Positions 25,054-36,071 are shown, counted from the first letter of the stretch. The stretch is DNA of 64,000 nt from Natrarchaeobaculum sulfurireducens (GCF_003430825.1 NZ_CP024047.1:1240001-1304000); one strand, 5' to 3'. Notes: a model not told the origin generated them from the sequence alone. Program-made: numbers and translations.

Positions 25054-25878
25054 ATGGATCCGTTCACGCTCCTCGGGATCGATGTGGTATTGTTTCTTCT
25101 CATCGGCGTCCTCGCCGGAGCCCACTGTATCGGGATGTGTGGACCGCTCGTGACCGTCTATTCCAGTCGGATGACGGCGAAGACGGACGGCGGGACCGCG
25201 ACGGGACGCCGTACCGACCGGGGACGAGGCCATCTCACGACCTACGCGGTTCGCCAGCACGCGCTGTTCAACCTCGGACGAACCGCCAGTTATACGCTGC
25301 TTGGTGCGGCCTTCGGCGCGCTCGGTGGCCTTCTGTTCATTACGGCTGCACAGCTGACCACCGTCGTCGATTGGCTCCGGGGCGGGCTCGGGCTCGTAAT
25401 CGGGGGGTTCGTCATCCTTACCGGCGTCTACTACCTGCTGGGACGGACGACCGGCGGCGTCTCACTGCCGGGCCTCGAGCGGGTGACCGGCTGGCTCACC
25501 GGCTACGTCGACCGGCTGGCGAACGGCCCCGGCATCGTCGGTCTCGGTGCAATTCATGGGCTGTTGCCCTGTCCGGTCCTGTACCCGGCGTATCTCTACG
25601 CGTTCGCTATCGGGTCGCCGACCGGTGGCGCGGTCGCGCTCGCGGCGCTCGGGATCGGGACGATTCCGGCGGTCTTCGCCTATGGCACCGTCATCGACCG
25701 CGTCGATGTCGCCCACCGTCGGCGAGTGCACCGACTGCTTGGGCTGGGGTTCATCCTCCTCGGCTACGTCCTGTTCGCTCACGGACTGATGAGCCTGGGT
25801 ATCCACCTCCCACACCCCGAGTTGCCGTTCTACGACGCTATCGACGCACCGGGTGCGGGCGGCCACGACCACCACTGA
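25054..25878 (+). CDS. SafE/UreH-like membrane protein (sulfite exporter TauE/SafE family)
   Basis: A 274-residue polytopic protein with about six membrane segments and the signature AGAHCIGMCGP near 21-31 in the first helix, plus LLPCPVLYPAY near 169-179, cysteine-proline motifs typical of the SafE/UreH/CcdA-like metal or redox transporters. It ends in a His-rich tail (GGHDHH). The P-type ATPase gene begins 34 bp downstream. This pairing is the usual one for copper supply to heme-copper oxidases (as CcoH/CcoI-like genes), so a metal-handling role with the ATPase is the best inference. Confidence 0.85.
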   Translation: MDPFTLLGIDVVLFLLIGVLAGAHCIGMCGPLVTVYSSRMTAKTDGGTATGRRTDRGRGHLTTYAVRQHALFNLGRTASYTLLGAAFGALGGLLFITAAQLTTVVDWLRGGLGLVIGGFVILTGVYYLLGRTTGGVSLPGLERVTGWLTGYVDRLANGPGIVGLGAIHGLLPCPVLYPAYLYAFAIGSPTGGAVALAALGIGTIPAVFAYGTVIDRVDVAHRRRVHRLLGLGFILLGYVLFAHGLMSLGIHLPHPELPFYDAIDAPGAGGHDHH

Positions 25879-25912
25879 CCGGTTGCGGACAGAGAACCAG
25901 ACCAGATCCACG

Positions 25913-28363
25913 ATGACAGACGATCTCACGACCGACGACGGCTGCACGCTCTGTGACCTCCCGGTCGAGGGCAGCGGCGTGATCGACGACGGGAACGCCT
26001 TCTGCTGTGTCGGCTGTCGGGACGTCTACGACGTCTTAGGTGACGTCGAAGCGGTCGACGCCGCGGACGTACGGGCTCGAGCGGTCGACTCCCCGGACGA
26101 GCACGAGCGGCCGCCCGGCTACGAGACGACGTTTCTCGAGGTCGACGGGATGTACTGTGCGAGCTGTGAGGCGTTCATCGAGTCGGTCGCGACAGCGAGC
26201 GAGGGCGTCAGCGCCGCGAGCTCGAGTTACGTGACGGATACGGTACGGATCGACCACGATCCGGAGACGATCTCTCGCGATGACCTGAAAGAGCGAATCA
26301 GCGGGCTCGGCTACAGCGCCTACGACCGGGACGACGCCTTCAGTCGTCGACGGGCGGACGACTGGGAGATGGCACGCCTCGCCGTTGGCGTGCTCATGGG
26401 AATGATGGTGATGATGCAGTATCTGGTCATCATCTACCCGACGTACTTCGGAGCGTGGTTTTACGACGAACGGACGATGGAGTTCTTCGAGGCGACGCTC
26501 GCCAGCGAGCTAGCAACGCCGTTTTATCTGATGATCGCGGCGCTGACGACGATCATCCTCGTCTTCACCGGTCGACCGATCCTCCAGGGTGCGTACGTCG
26601 GCATCAAAACCCGGTCGCCGAACATGGATCTACTCGTCGCCATCGCGGCTGTCGGCCCATGGCTTTACAGTACGATTTCGATCGTCGTCGGAGGGCCGCA
26701 CATCTTCTACGACGTAACCGTCGCGGTCGTGGTCGTCGTCACCCTCGGCGGCTACTACGAGTCGACGCTCAAAGCGGAGGCGACCGAACGGCTCTCGGAT
26801 CTGACGACCGTGCAGGTCGACGCGGCCCGTCGTCTCGAGGGTGACGGCCACGAGGAGGTCCCGGTCGGGGACCTCGAGCCGGACGACCGTGTGAGCGTCC
26901 GGGCGGGTGAACGGATTCCGATCGACGGCGACGTGATCGACGGCGAGGCAGCGGTCGACGAGGCGGTCGTCACCGGGGAGTCACTGCCCGTAACGAAGAT
27001 GACCGGCGATCCAGTCGTCGGCGGCTCGATGGTCGAAGACGGCGCGGTCACGGTTCGCGTCGGCGAGGATGCGACGAGCACGCTCGATCGAATCACCGAA
27101 CTCGTCTGGGATCTCCAGAGCACGAGCCATGGGATCCAGAAAATCGCCGACAAGCTTGCGACGATTTTCGTCCCGCTCGTCCTCGCGCTCGCGCTCGTCG
27201 TCACGGTTGCCCACTTCGCACTGGGTACTGGGTTCGCCGCGTCCTTGCTCGTCGGGCTCACCGTCGTCATCGTCTCCTGTCCCTGTGCGCTCGGACTGGC
27301 GACGCCGATGGCCGTCGCTGCGGGCATCCGGGACGCCCTCGAGCGATCGATCGTCGTCTTCGACGATAGCGTCTTCGAGCGCGTTCGCGAGGCCGACACC
27401 ATCGTCTTCGACAAGACCGGGACGCTGACCACCGGCGAGATGAGCGTCGTCGAGAGCCGAGTCGACGACCGCCTCCTCGAGCAGGCGGCGCTGCTCGAGT
27501 CGCGGTCGGCCCATCCGATTGGACGGGCGATCGCCGACGAGCGGCCGACCGACACCATCGCCGACGGCGGCGCGGTCGAAGCCGTCGACCCCAGCACGGA
27601 TGACAACGTTGACGTGGTCGACGACCGTGTCGACTCGTTCGAGAGCCACCGAAACGGCGTCTCGGGGACGGTCGACGGCGACGAGGTCGTCGTCGGCCAC
27701 CCTGACCTCTTTCGCGATCGAGGGTGGGACGTTCCCGACGCGCTCGAGAGTGAGATCGACGAGCGCCGGGAGACGGGACGTGTCCCGGTTGCCGTTGGCC
27801 GAAACGGGATGGCGGAGGGTGTTGTGGTCGTTGGGGACGTTCTCAGGGGAGGCTGGGACGAAACGCTGTCGGCGATCTCGAAGACGGACACCGAGGTCGT
27901 CGTCCTGACGGGAGACGACGAGCGGGCGACGGACCAGATTCGAGCGCATCCAGCGGTCGAACGCGTTTTCGCCGGCGTCCCTCCCGAGGGGAAAGCCGAG
28001 ACGATCGATCGCCTCAGTGGCCGCGGAGTGACCGTGATGGTCGGCGACGGGACGAACGACGCGCCCGCACTCGCGACCGCGGATCTTGGCATCGCGCTGG
28101 GCGGCGGCACCGCGATGGCCGCCGACGCGGCTGACGTCGCACTCGTCGACGACGACCTCGCGTCGGTCGAGACGGTGTTCGACCTCGCGCGAGCGACCGA
28201 CCGACGCGTCAAAGGGAACATCGGCTGGGCGTTCTGTTACAACGCCGTCGCAATCCCACTCGCCGTCACAGGCCTGTTCAACCCCCTGCTGGCGGCACTC
28301 GCGATGGCAGCCAGTAGCATCCTCGTCGTCAGCAACTCCTCGAGACCGCTGTTGAAAGACTGA
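25913..28363 (+). CDS. Heavy-metal (copper-type) translocating P-type ATPase
   Basis: An 816-residue P1B-ATPase. The N-terminus has a Cys-rich metal domain (Cys11-Cys14 and FCCVGC at 30-35), then an HMA domain with MYCASC at 80-85. The actuator loop has TGES at 354-357, the ion-pore motif CPC is at 456-458, the phosphorylated aspartate is Asp500 in DKTGT, and GDGTNDAPAL lies near 705. CPC indicates Cu(I)/Ag(I). The N-terminal Cys-rich module before HMA is typical of CcoI/FixI-like pumps that deliver copper for oxidase assembly rather than detoxification. The ATG at 25913 is chosen; the frame opens 20 codons earlier inside the upstream gene. Confidence 0.93.
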   Translation: MTDDLTTDDGCTLCDLPVEGSGVIDDGNAFCCVGCRDVYDVLGDVEAVDAADVRARAVDSPDEHERPPGYETTFLEVDGMYCASCEAFIESVATASEGVSAASSSYVTDTVRIDHDPETISRDDLKERISGLGYSAYDRDDAFSRRRADDWEMARLAVGVLMGMMVMMQYLVIIYPTYFGAWFYDERTMEFFEATLASELATPFYLMIAALTTIILVFTGRPILQGAYVGIKTRSPNMDLLVAIAAVGPWLYSTISIVVGGPHIFYDVTVAVVVVVTLGGYYESTLKAEATERLSDLTTVQVDAARRLEGDGHEEVPVGDLEPDDRVSVRAGERIPIDGDVIDGEAAVDEAVVTGESLPVTKMTGDPVVGGSMVEDGAVTVRVGEDATSTLDRITELVWDLQSTSHGIQKIADKLATIFVPLVLALALVVTVAHFALGTGFAASLLVGLTVVIVSCPCALGLATPMAVAAGIRDALERSIVVFDDSVFERVREADTIVFDKTGTLTTGEMSVVESRVDDRLLEQAALLESRSAHPIGRAIADERPTDTIADGGAVEAVDPSTDDNVDVVDDRVDSFESHRNGVSGTVDGDEVVVGHPDLFRDRGWDVPDALESEIDERRETGRVPVAVGRNGMAEGVVVVGDVLRGGWDETLSAISKTDTEVVVLTGDDERATDQIRAHPAVERVFAGVPPEGKAETIDRLSGRGVTVMVGDGTNDAPALATADLGIALGGGTAMAADAADVALVDDDLASVETVFDLARATDRRVKGNIGWAFCYNAVAIPLAVTGLFNPLLAALAMAASSILVVSNSSRPLLKD

Positions 28364-28441
28364 GTCCCCAGCTCGCTGGTCCTCGAGCATCGGCCCCAAC
28401 TCGGCAGTGGAGTCATGCGTAAGGGGGTCGTATCGAGAGCC

Positions 28442-29749
28442 ATGGCGGATCGCCTCGACCTGCCAGGTTGGCTCTCAGAGCGAAGCGCAATAACCGTGCT
28501 CGCGCTCGTGAGCGTCGTCCTCGGGTTGCTCGTCGTTCTTCCCTATCTCCAGTACGTCCTGCTGGCAGTGGTCCTCGCGTACGTGTTGATGCCGGCCCAG
28601 CGACGGCTCGAGGACGTCGTCGGGTCGATGACTGCCGCGTTAACGCTCGTCGCCGTCGCCGTCCTCGCGATCTTGCTCCCGCTCGGATACGTGCTGGCGA
28701 TTGCCCTGCGTGAGGCCCTCGAGGTGGTCACGGCCTTTCAGGAGGGAAATCTGGACGTTCAGGCTGTCGAATCGCAACTCGAGTCGACAGGGCTCAGAGT
28801 CGATCTCGTCGACGTCTACCAGACCTATCAGGAACCGATCGCGACGGGCGTTCAGGGACTCGCGACGACGGCGATGGAGTTTGTCAGTGGGTTGCCAAGG
28901 ATCCTGATCGGATTGACCGTGACACTGTTCGTCCTGTTTTCTCTCCTTCGGGACGGCGACCGATTGATCGCGTGGTCGTATCGAATCTCGCCGATCGAGG
29001 ACCACGTCCAGCAGGAACTGTACCGGAAGCTCGATCAACTGATGTGGGCGTCCGTCGTCGGAAACGTCGCCGTCGCGGGCATTCAGGCGGTCTTGCTGGG
29101 AATCGGCCTGGCGGTGCTCGAGGTTCCGGCCGTCGTCTTCCTCACCGTTGCCACGTTCGTTCTCGCGTTGCTCCCGCTGGTCGGGGCGTTTGGCGTCTGG
29201 GTGCCCGTGTCGGTGTATCTTCTCGCGATCGATCAACCCCTGGCCGCGGCCGCACTCGTCGTCTACGGGTCGCTCGTCAGCGCCTCCGATACGTATCTCC
29301 GACCCGCGCTAATCGGTCGGTCGTCCGCGTTCAACTCCGCGATCGTCGTTCTCGGGATCTTCGGCGGCATCGTCGTCTTCGGCGCTGTTGGCCTCTTCAT
29401 CGGCCCTGTCGTCCTTGGTGGGGCGAAGATCACGCTCGACGTCTTCGCTCGAGAGCGGGCACGAACGCTCGGCGAAAAGTGGGGGGATGTGGACGAAACT
29501 GGAGCGGACCCTGCAGTCGACACTGATTCGGAAACCGGTATCGGTTCAGGTGTCGACGGCGAGGACGGGAAAGTCAGCGAGACGGCGACGAACGCTGAAT
29601 CGACAACTGATGAGAGTGATACCGAACCGGAACTCGAGGAAGACAACGAAAACGGAGCCGACGAGGTAGACAGCGATCCAACGCGAGAAAGCAGCGCTGA
29701 CGTGTCTACCGGTCGCCCCACGAGCGAGCACGACCCGGCCGACGGGTGA
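28442..29749 (+). CDS. AI-2E family membrane permease
   Basis: A 435-residue polytopic protein of the AI-2E/PerM family. It has two hydrophobic pairs near 20-56 and 60-85, a long soluble helix-rich segment (about 85-145), and five more spans to about 335 ending with a [19 protein letters not shown] motif. The last ~100 residues are an acidic, disordered-looking tail (SETGIGSG...[14 protein letters not shown]). Members export small solutes or act as Na+/H+ antiporters; the substrate cannot be told. It starts 78 bp after the P-type ATPase, possibly one transcript. The ATG at 28442 is preferred to one at 28415. Confidence 0.85.
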   Translation: MADRLDLPGWLSERSAITVLALVSVVLGLLVVLPYLQYVLLAVVLAYVLMPAQRRLEDVVGSMTAALTLVAVAVLAILLPLGYVLAIALREALEVVTAFQEGNLDVQAVESQLESTGLRVDLVDVYQTYQEPIATGVQGLATTAMEFVSGLPRILIGLTVTLFVLFSLLRDGDRLIAWSYRISPIEDHVQQELYRKLDQLMWASVVGNVAVAGIQAVLLGIGLAVLEVPAVVFLTVATFVLALLPLVGAFGVWVPVSVYLLAIDQPLAAAALVVYGSLVSASDTYLRPALIGRSSAFNSAIVVLGIFGGIVVFGAVGLFIGPVVLGGAKITLDVFARERARTLGEKWGDVDETGADPAVDTDSETGIGSGVDGEDGKVSETATNAESTTDESDTEPELEEDNENGADEVDSDPTRESSADVSTGRPTSEHDPADG

Positions 29750-29951
29750 GACTGGAGTCAAACTCGGACCGGAACCGCTGCAGCGAGCCAGTGGCTCTCA
29801 GAGCGACGTCGGACCGGCACTCGTCACTGCCGGGAACGGGTGCGTTAATTATCCCCTAGCAACAACCCTCTGGTATCGTGTCTCGAATCGAATCTCGCGT
29901 TCGATGCGGGAGGGAAGAACACAGATCGCTCGCTCGAGATACACCGTAACT

Positions 29952-31289
29952 ATGCACGGATCACAGCCCACGGGGAGTCCGTATGCCCCCCACACGGACG
30001 AGGAAGGAGCGGCAATGCTCGAGGCGGTCGACGCCGAAACGGCCGACGATCTCTTCGACATTCCGCCTGAAGTACAGTTCGACGACGAGTTCGGGATCGA
30101 TTCGCGAACGGAACGAGAAACGCGGCGACTCGTTCGATCGATCCTCGACCGAAACGACGAGCTAATCGAACTGCTCGGACGAGGCCACTACGGCTACTAC
30201 GTCCCCTCGCTCGTCGACCACCTCGCCGATCGGTCGGAGTTTCTCACCTCCTATACCCAGTACCAGCCCGAGGTTTCCCAGGGATTCTTGCAGGTGCTGT
30301 TCGAGTACCAGTCGCTTCTGGTCGAGCTTACGGGGCTCGAGATCGCCAACTGCTCGATGTACGATGCGGCGACCGCACTCGGCGAAGCCGCGACCCTCGC
30401 AGACCGGGTCCGCAGCGTGAACGGCCACCGCGTACTCGTCCCCGACCTGTTGCTCGAGGGACGACGCAGCACCCTCGAGAACTACGTTGCCGGAACGGAT
30501 CTCGAGGTCGAATCGTACCCGACTGCGGACGCAAACGTCGACCTCGAGGCGCTCGAGGACGCCGTCGACGACGACGTGGTGATGATCTACGCGGAGAACC
30601 CGACCGTCCGCGGAACGATCGAAGAGCACCTCGAGACCATCGGAGAGATCACAACGGACGCAAAGGCACTGTTCGCTCTGGGAACTGATCCGATCGCGCT
30701 CTCGTTGCTCCAGCGACCGGCAGACGTTGGCGTGGACGTCGTCGTCGGCGACGCGAGCGTCCTCGGTCTGCCAACGAGTTACGGGATGGGCCTCGGCCTC
30801 TTCGCGACGCGCGAAGAGTACCTGCGACAGGTTCCCGGTCGACTGGTCGGCGTGAGCGAAGACGACACCGACCGGCGAGCGTACACCCTGACCCTCCAGA
30901 CCCGTGAACAGCACATCCGCCGCGAGCGAGCGACGAGTAACATCTGTACCAACCAGGCCTGGGTTGCCCTTCGAAGTGCCATACACGCCGCTGCGCTCGG
31001 CCCGAACGGGATGATCGACCTCGCGAAACGCGGCGTCACTCGCGCCGAATCCCTCGCCGACCGCGTCGACGACGTCGCCGGTGTACGTGCACCCGTCCAC
31101 GATCGACGCCACTTCCGGGAGTTCGTCGCGCGCGTCGACCAGCCTGCGTCGGCCGTCGCCGCCGACCTCGAGGAGCGAGGCTTTGCGGTCCACGTCGTCG
31201 ACGACCACGAGATCCAGCTCTGTGTCGCCGGGGTTCCAGACGACGAACTCGACGGCTTCGTCGCGGCGCTCGAGGAGGTGGTTCGATGA
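29952..31289 (+). CDS. gcvPA: Glycine cleavage system P protein, subunit 1
   Basis: The N-terminal half of the glycine decarboxylase as a separate 445-residue subunit, the archaeal (and many Gram-positive) arrangement. It forms a complex with GcvPB; this half lacks the PLP lysine but contributes to the active site. Recognisable parts include [16 protein letters not shown] near 77-92, [23 protein letters not shown] near 101-123 and SNICTNQAW near 336-344. It overlaps gcvPB by 4 bp (ATGA). The ATG at 29952 is chosen over an upstream in-frame ATG at 29904; a TATA-like GTTAATTATC lies about 100 nt upstream. Confidence 0.95.
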   Translation: MHGSQPTGSPYAPHTDEEGAAMLEAVDAETADDLFDIPPEVQFDDEFGIDSRTERETRRLVRSILDRNDELIELLGRGHYGYYVPSLVDHLADRSEFLTSYTQYQPEVSQGFLQVLFEYQSLLVELTGLEIANCSMYDAATALGEAATLADRVRSVNGHRVLVPDLLLEGRRSTLENYVAGTDLEVESYPTADANVDLEALEDAVDDDVVMIYAENPTVRGTIEEHLETIGEITTDAKALFALGTDPIALSLLQRPADVGVDVVVGDASVLGLPTSYGMGLGLFATREEYLRQVPGRLVGVSEDDTDRRAYTLTLQTREQHIRRERATSNICTNQAWVALRSAIHAAALGPNGMIDLAKRGVTRAESLADRVDDVAGVRAPVHDRRHFREFVARVDQPASAVAADLEERGFAVHVVDDHEIQLCVAGVPDDELDGFVAALEEVVR

Positions 31290-32764
31290 GCGAGCGAACC
31301 GACCAGCAGGTCCGATACGACCAGGCGCGCTACGTCGAGGACGGCCACTACGAACCGTTACTCGCCGAGAAGGACCTCACCAGCGCCGAGATCGACGGCG
31401 ACGACACGGACAGCCCACTTCCCGACGACCTGACCCGGGACGACCTCGAGTTGCCCGCCCTCTCCGAGCCCGAACTCGCCCGGCACTACACCCGGCTCTC
31501 GCAGATGATCTACGCGATCGACACCGGCCCGTACCCGCTCGGCTCGTGTACCATGAAGTACAACCCCAAGTTCATGGAGGACGTCGCCGCGTTGCCGACC
31601 GCAGCCGTTCATCCGGACCGATCCGAGCGATCGACTCAGGGAACCCTCGAGCTCATGTACCGGCTCCAGGACTATCTGGGACGGATCGGCGGCATGGACG
31701 CCGTCACGCTCCAGCCACCGGCCGGCGCAGCCGGCGAGTTCGTCGGCATCCGCGTTGCCGTGGCCTACCACGAGCACAACGGCGAAAGCCACCGCAACGA
31801 GGTCATCATCCCCGAGAGCGCCCACGGGACGAACTTCGCGACCGCCGCCCTCGGTGGCTACGACGTCGTCTCGCTGCCCAGTGACGACGGCGGCCGGGTC
31901 GACCTCGAGGCGCTCGAGGCAGCCCTCTCCGAAAACACGGCTGCACTGATGCTCACGAACCCGAACACGCTCGGACTGTTCGAACGCGATATCGCCGAAA
32001 TCGCCGAGATGGTTCACGACGTCGGCGGGTTGCTCTACTACGACGGCGCGAACCTGAACGCGCTGCTCGGTCGGGCACGTCCGGGAGACATGGGCTTCGA
32101 CGTGATGCACTACAACGTCCACAAGACGTTCGCGACCCCACACGGCGGCGGTGGACCGGGTGCGGGTCCGGTTGGCGTCGTCGACGAACTCGCGCCGTTC
32201 CTGCCGTCACCTCGCGTTCGCGAGGCCGACGACGCCGAGTCCGACGCAGACGAACCGACCTACGAACTGTTCGACCCCGAGCAGACGATCGGCAAGGTTC
32301 ACGGCTTCCAGGGCAACTGGCTCGTGCTCGTCAAGACGTTCGCTTACATCGCACGCCTCGGCGACGAGGGGCTCACGGACGCGAGTGCGAAGGCAGTGCT
32401 CAACGCGAACTATCTCGCCTCGCAGATCGACTACGAGGTACCTTACGGGCCGTTCCACCACGAGTTCGTCGCGAGCGCTGGCGACCAGGACGCCGCCGAC
32501 GTCGCCAAACGAATGCTCGATTTCGGTGTGCACCCGCCGACGACGAAGTGGCCCGAGATCGTCCCCGAAGCGCTGATGACCGAACCCACCGAGGTCGAGA
32601 GCAAGGCCACACTCGATCGCCTCGCCGCTGCGTTCAACGCCGTCGCTGCCGAAGACGACGAGACGCTCGAGTCCGCACCCGAGCGGACGACTGCTCGACG
32701 AATCGACCAGACGAGCGCGGCACGCAGTCCGCGACTTGCCTGGCAGGCGCTCGACGACGAATAA
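31286..32764 (+). CDS. gcvPB: Glycine cleavage system P protein, subunit 2
   Basis: The PLP-binding half of glycine decarboxylase, 492 residues. It contains [13 protein letters not shown] at 83-95, [10 protein letters not shown] at 143-152, [12 protein letters not shown] near 177-188, and the PLP lysine Lys280 in [17 protein letters not shown]. The start overlaps the gcvPA stop, so the two subunits are translationally coupled. Functional partners GcvT and GcvH are encoded at 13686-15168 on the other strand; the lipoamide dehydrogenase is not in the window. Confidence 0.97.
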   Translation: MSERTDQQVRYDQARYVEDGHYEPLLAEKDLTSAEIDGDDTDSPLPDDLTRDDLELPALSEPELARHYTRLSQMIYAIDTGPYPLGSCTMKYNPKFMEDVAALPTAAVHPDRSERSTQGTLELMYRLQDYLGRIGGMDAVTLQPPAGAAGEFVGIRVAVAYHEHNGESHRNEVIIPESAHGTNFATAALGGYDVVSLPSDDGGRVDLEALEAALSENTAALMLTNPNTLGLFERDIAEIAEMVHDVGGLLYYDGANLNALLGRARPGDMGFDVMHYNVHKTFATPHGGGGPGAGPVGVVDELAPFLPSPRVREADDAESDADEPTYELFDPEQTIGKVHGFQGNWLVLVKTFAYIARLGDEGLTDASAKAVLNANYLASQIDYEVPYGPFHHEFVASAGDQDAADVAKRMLDFGVHPPTTKWPEIVPEALMTEPTEVESKATLDRLAAAFNAVAAEDDETLESAPERTTARRIDQTSAARSPRLAWQALDDE

Positions 32765-32891
32765 CGCCCCAGTCACAACGACGCCGGCACCGTCGGTATC
32801 GTTTTCCGGCCGGAGGGTTTTGACGGCGACGCGGACCGTCAGACTGGTTGAGAGACGGGTTCGTTTTCGTCACTGGCGACGTACCCCTTCT

Positions 32892-33137
32892 ATGGACCCC
32901 GGACTCCGACCTGGCAAGCACCACCAGCGACGGACGTCGGATCGGCTCGAGCGACTCGAAGAACGGCTCGAGGCGACCGATCGGCGCGTCCGACTGCTCC
33001 AGAATACGCTCTGTGGTGTCGCTCGAAACGCCGACATCTCGATCGGCTGTGCGTGCACCAGGTGTGAGCGTAGCTATCTGTTGATCACGGACGGCATGCT
33101 CGTCTGTCCGCAGTGTGGCTACCGCCAATCGATGTAA
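32892..33137 (+). CDS. Small protein with coiled coil and zinc ribbon
   Basis: An 81-residue protein: a basic N-terminus, a short coiled-coil-like helix (SDRLERLEERLEATDRRVRLL, about 16-36), then two cysteine pairs, CxxC near 53-56 (CACTRC region) and CPQC near 72-75, forming a zinc ribbon. The ATG at 32892 (MDPGLRPGK) is preferred; longer in-frame starts have no support. Unrecognised family, but the layout suggests a small dimer that binds nucleic acid or protein. Confidence 0.7.
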   Translation: MDPGLRPGKHHQRRTSDRLERLEERLEATDRRVRLLQNTLCGVARNADISIGCACTRCERSYLLITDGMLVCPQCGYRQSM

Positions 33138-33382
33138 ACCGCGCGGTCGAAGCGGGGACGGAAACAGCCTTCGTGTGAGCGATCACTCGTCGCCGATGCC
33201 GCTCGAGGAGTCGCCCACAGGTGTAGCTCATGGGCAGTGGTGATGGGGCTGGTACAGAACCGACCGAACGATCTAACGCCGGTGTTCGGGTGAGCCGTAG
33301 GTGACAGCCGAGACGCACTCGTCACCTCGATCGTGACCGATCGCCGATGGATCTTTCGTCTCGAGGGTCCCACTGTCCGTCG

Positions 33383-34108
33383 ATGGGTGGCGACCGCGAC
33401 GACCGTCCCGACCGACGCGGCTACGGCGAGGGGTGGGAAGCGCTCCGGCGACAGACCCTTCGCCGGGACGGCTACGCCTGCCAGCGCTGTGGCGCCGACG
33501 ACCGGACGCTTCAGGCCCACCACGTGATCCCACGAGCGGCGGGCGGCCCGGACGACCTCGAGAACCTCGTGACGCTCTGTCGGCCCTGTCACGGAGTGAT
33601 CCACCAGCGCAACCGGTCGTTCGACGACGTTCGCGACGAGGCGCCGCTATTTCCGACGCCGGACGCGCCCGATCCAGTCGCCCGAATGCGCGAGCCGAAC
33701 GATCAGTGCTGTAGCCGCTGTGGCGTCGAACGGTCGGACCCCACCGATCTCGTCGCCTGGCTCGAGCCGCCGGCGGGCCCCGAGGAACCCGAGTGCGGTC
33801 ACCTCACGCTCTGTAAGCCCTGCGCGGGATTTCTCGCTGAGTCGGACACTGGCTGTACGTACGACGATCTCACAGGAGTGGGCCGGCTGCAGATCCACGA
33901 ACTGTCGACGAAACGGCTCGATGCGTCCGTCCGGCCCGGGCTCTTCGCCGCACCACAGGTCGCCATCCGACGGCAACCGAGAACCGTTCGAGAACGAGTA
34001 ATCGACGATACGCCGCTTCGATTTCTGTGGAACGTCTCGCCCGTTCGCTGGGCCCTCGTCGGACTCGTGCTTTACGTCCTCGTGGTCGCGGCGCTCGGGG
34101 TGTTGTGA
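33383..34108 (+). CDS. HNH endonuclease-domain protein with C-terminal membrane anchor
   Basis: The 241-residue protein carries a classic HNH nuclease: GYACQRCG at 30-37, the AHHVIPRAAGG segment with His46/His47, and ENLVTLCRPCHGVIH near 60-74, giving the HNH fold plus structural cysteines. A second Cys-rich region (CCSRCG near 106-111, LCKPC near 143-147) could bind another zinc. The last ~24 residues (about 216-239) form one hydrophobic transmembrane helix, which is unusual for an HNH protein. ATG codons at 33347 and 33383 are both in frame. It is monocistronic. Target unknown; membrane anchoring suggests action on incoming or exported DNA, but this is speculation. Confidence 0.8.
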   Translation: MGGDRDDRPDRRGYGEGWEALRRQTLRRDGYACQRCGADDRTLQAHHVIPRAAGGPDDLENLVTLCRPCHGVIHQRNRSFDDVRDEAPLFPTPDAPDPVARMREPNDQCCSRCGVERSDPTDLVAWLEPPAGPEEPECGHLTLCKPCAGFLAESDTGCTYDDLTGVGRLQIHELSTKRLDASVRPGLFAAPQVAIRRQPRTVRERVIDDTPLRFLWNVSPVRWALVGLVLYVLVVAALGVL

Positions 34109-34193
34109 CCGCCGACACCCATCACTGACGAGTTAGTACCGGACCTCGAACATGAGCGAAAACTGATCGACCACTGGACTGGCGCTCGAGTCC

Positions 34194-35081
34194 TCAACCG
34201 AACTTGCCGGTGATGTAGTCTTCGACCTGCTGGCTCTCAGGGTTCTCGAAGATTTTCTCGGTGTCGTCGAACTCGACGAGGTGGCCGCCAGTGAGGAAAA
34301 CAGCGGTCTTATCCGAGATACGCGCGGCCTGTTGCATGCTGTGGGTGACGATGACGACCGTATAGTCCTCGGCGAGGTCGTCGATCAAGTCTTCGATCTT
34401 CGAGGTCGCGACGGGGTCGAGTGCGGAGGCCGGCTCGTCCATCAAAATGACTTCCGGGTCGGGAGCGATGGCACGAGCGATGCAGAGTCGCTGCTGTTGG
34501 CCACCGGAGAGGTCGAGCCCACTCTCCTCGAGCTGTCCGTCGACCTCGTCCAACAGCGCCGCCTGCTCGAGGGCGGTTCGGACCATCTCGTCGACGTCGC
34601 CGTCGTCTTTCCCCTGGACGCGCAGGCCGTAGGCGACGTTGTCGTAGATCGACTTGGGGAACGGGTTGGGCTTTTGAAAGACCATCCCGATCTTCCGGCG
34701 CAGGGCGACCGGATCGACGTCGTCGTCGTAGACGTTCTTTCCGTGGAAGTAGAGGTCGCCGTCGACACGAGCGACGTCGATCAGGTCGTTCATCCGGTTG
34801 ATAGACCGCAGGAACGTCGACTTTCCACAGCCAGAGGGCCCGATGAGCGCGGTTACCTGTTGTTCGGGAATCTCCATTTCGATTCCGTGAAGCGCCTGGG
34901 TGTCCCCGTAGAAGACGTCGAGATCGCGGGATTCGATGACGGGGTTCGAGACGCGAGGTGAGCCAAGCGGGCGGTCGTCAGCCGCAGCAGTCGACCCACG
35001 CTCGTCGATTTCGGCGGTCGGTACGGACTGTGAGTCCCGTCGGTTCGCGGTCATTTCAGTTGCGTCGTGGTTGGCTGTCAT
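34194..35081 (-). CDS. pstB: Phosphate ABC transporter ATP-binding protein
   Basis: The ATPase of the high-affinity phosphate importer. The 295-residue protein has Walker [10 protein letters not shown] near 82-90, signature LSGGQQQR near 193-200, and Walker [14 protein letters not shown] near 213-225, with PstB-typical FQKPNPFP near 134-141. The first ~45 residues are a low-complexity extension and the exact start (35081 or the ATG at 35054) is uncertain. It is the last gene of pstSCAB on the minus strand; an 87-bp gap separates it from pstA. Confidence 0.95.
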   Translation of the reverse strand: MTANHDATEMTANRRDSQSVPTAEIDERGSTAAADDRPLGSPRVSNPVIESRDLDVFYGDTQALHGIEMEIPEQQVTALIGPSGCGKSTFLRSINRMNDLIDVARVDGDLYFHGKNVYDDDVDPVALRRKIGMVFQKPNPFPKSIYDNVAYGLRVQGKDDGDVDEMVRTALEQAALLDEVDGQLEESGLDLSGGQQQRLCIARAIAPDPEVILMDEPASALDPVATSKIEDLIDDLAEDYTVVIVTHSMQQAARISDKTAVFLTGGHLVEFDDTEKIFENPESQQVEDYITGKFG

Positions 35082-35168
35082 GAAGTTACGTGTTCCGGAT
35101 TCGGACGTGGTTCGACTCGAGGCGATCTCGAGCGGCCGGTTCGGGTTCGGTCACGGGGGTGTGCGCTC

Positions 35169-36071
35169 TCATGTGCGTGGATCGTACCGGTTACGGATGA
35201 GGATCGCGACCAGGTTCATCAGCAGCAAGATCGTGAGCAAGACGACGATCCCGGCGGCCGCGATGTGCTGGAACTCCGGTTCAGGGTGGCCGGCCCACTC
35301 GAAGATCATCATCGGCATCGCACTGAACGGACTGGTGAGCCCGTCAGGGGCGACGAACAACGACGTCGCCGCGCCGACCATCAGAATCGGTGCCGTCTCA
35401 CCGATCGCCCGCGACAGCGAAAGGATCGTCCCCGTCATGATCCCCGGCAGCGCCCGCGGCAAGACGACATCGCGGATGACCTGCCATTGAGTCGCACCGA
35501 CACCGTAAGCCGCCTGGCGCTGGGAGTCAGGTACCGCCCGGAGTGCCTCCTGGCTCGAGACAATGACGATCGGCAGGATCAGAAGCGTCAGCGTCAGCGC
35601 ACCGGCGATGAGGCTGGTCCCGAGTTGCATCGCCCGGACGAAGATCGCCAGCCCGAGCAGCCCGTAGACGATCGAGGGAACGCCCGCCAGATTGGCGATG
35701 TTCGCCTCGATGAACGACTTCAGCCGGCTTTCGGCGGCGTACTCCTCGAGGTAGATCGCCGCGCCGACGCCGAGGAAGATCGTGAAGACGGCGGTGAGCG
35801 CGATCAGGAAGATCGAGCCGACGAGTGCGGGGTAGATCCCGGCACCCCGTCCGTCCGGCAGGAAGTTTTCGACGACCTGCGACGGCGGGTAGGTCAGAAA
35901 CTCCCAGGTGACCCAGCCCCACGACTCATAGAGGACGTCGGCGATCAACGCGACGAGCGCGACGATGCCGACCAGCGTCGAGGCGAAACAGATCGCAACG
36001 AACGCTCGACCGATCTTGCGTTTGCGCTCGATGTCCTCGACACCCTCGGAGAACGGCGTTTCGGCGCTCAT
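35169..36071 (-). CDS. pstA: Phosphate ABC transporter permease PstA
   Basis: A 300-residue integral membrane permease with six predicted spans and the MetI-like cytoplasmic loop [23 protein letters not shown] near 188-210 that couples to PstB. It pairs with PstC to form the channel. The ATG at 36071 overlaps the pstC stop (ATGA), supporting coupled translation and this start rather than the one at 36104. Confidence 0.95.
   Translation of the reverse strand: MSAETPFSEGVEDIERKRKIGRAFVAICFASTLVGIVALVALIADVLYESWGWVTWEFLTYPPSQVVENFLPDGRGAGIYPALVGSIFLIALTAVFTIFLGVGAAIYLEEYAAESRLKSFIEANIANLAGVPSIVYGLLGLAIFVRAMQLGTSLIAGALTLTLLILPIVIVSSQEALRAVPDSQRQAAYGVGATQWQVIRDVVLPRALPGIMTGTILSLSRAIGETAPILMVGAATSLFVAPDGLTSPFSAMPMMIFEWAGHPEPEFQHIAAAGIVVLLTILLLMNLVAILIRNRYDPRT

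Noticed and set aside
29750-29951. Glycine riboswitch upstream of gcvPA
   Set aside because: I could not find the paired aptamer cores expected for this class, and glycine riboswitches are not established in haloarchaea. The region has only a TATA-like element and an ordinary leader of about 75 nt.
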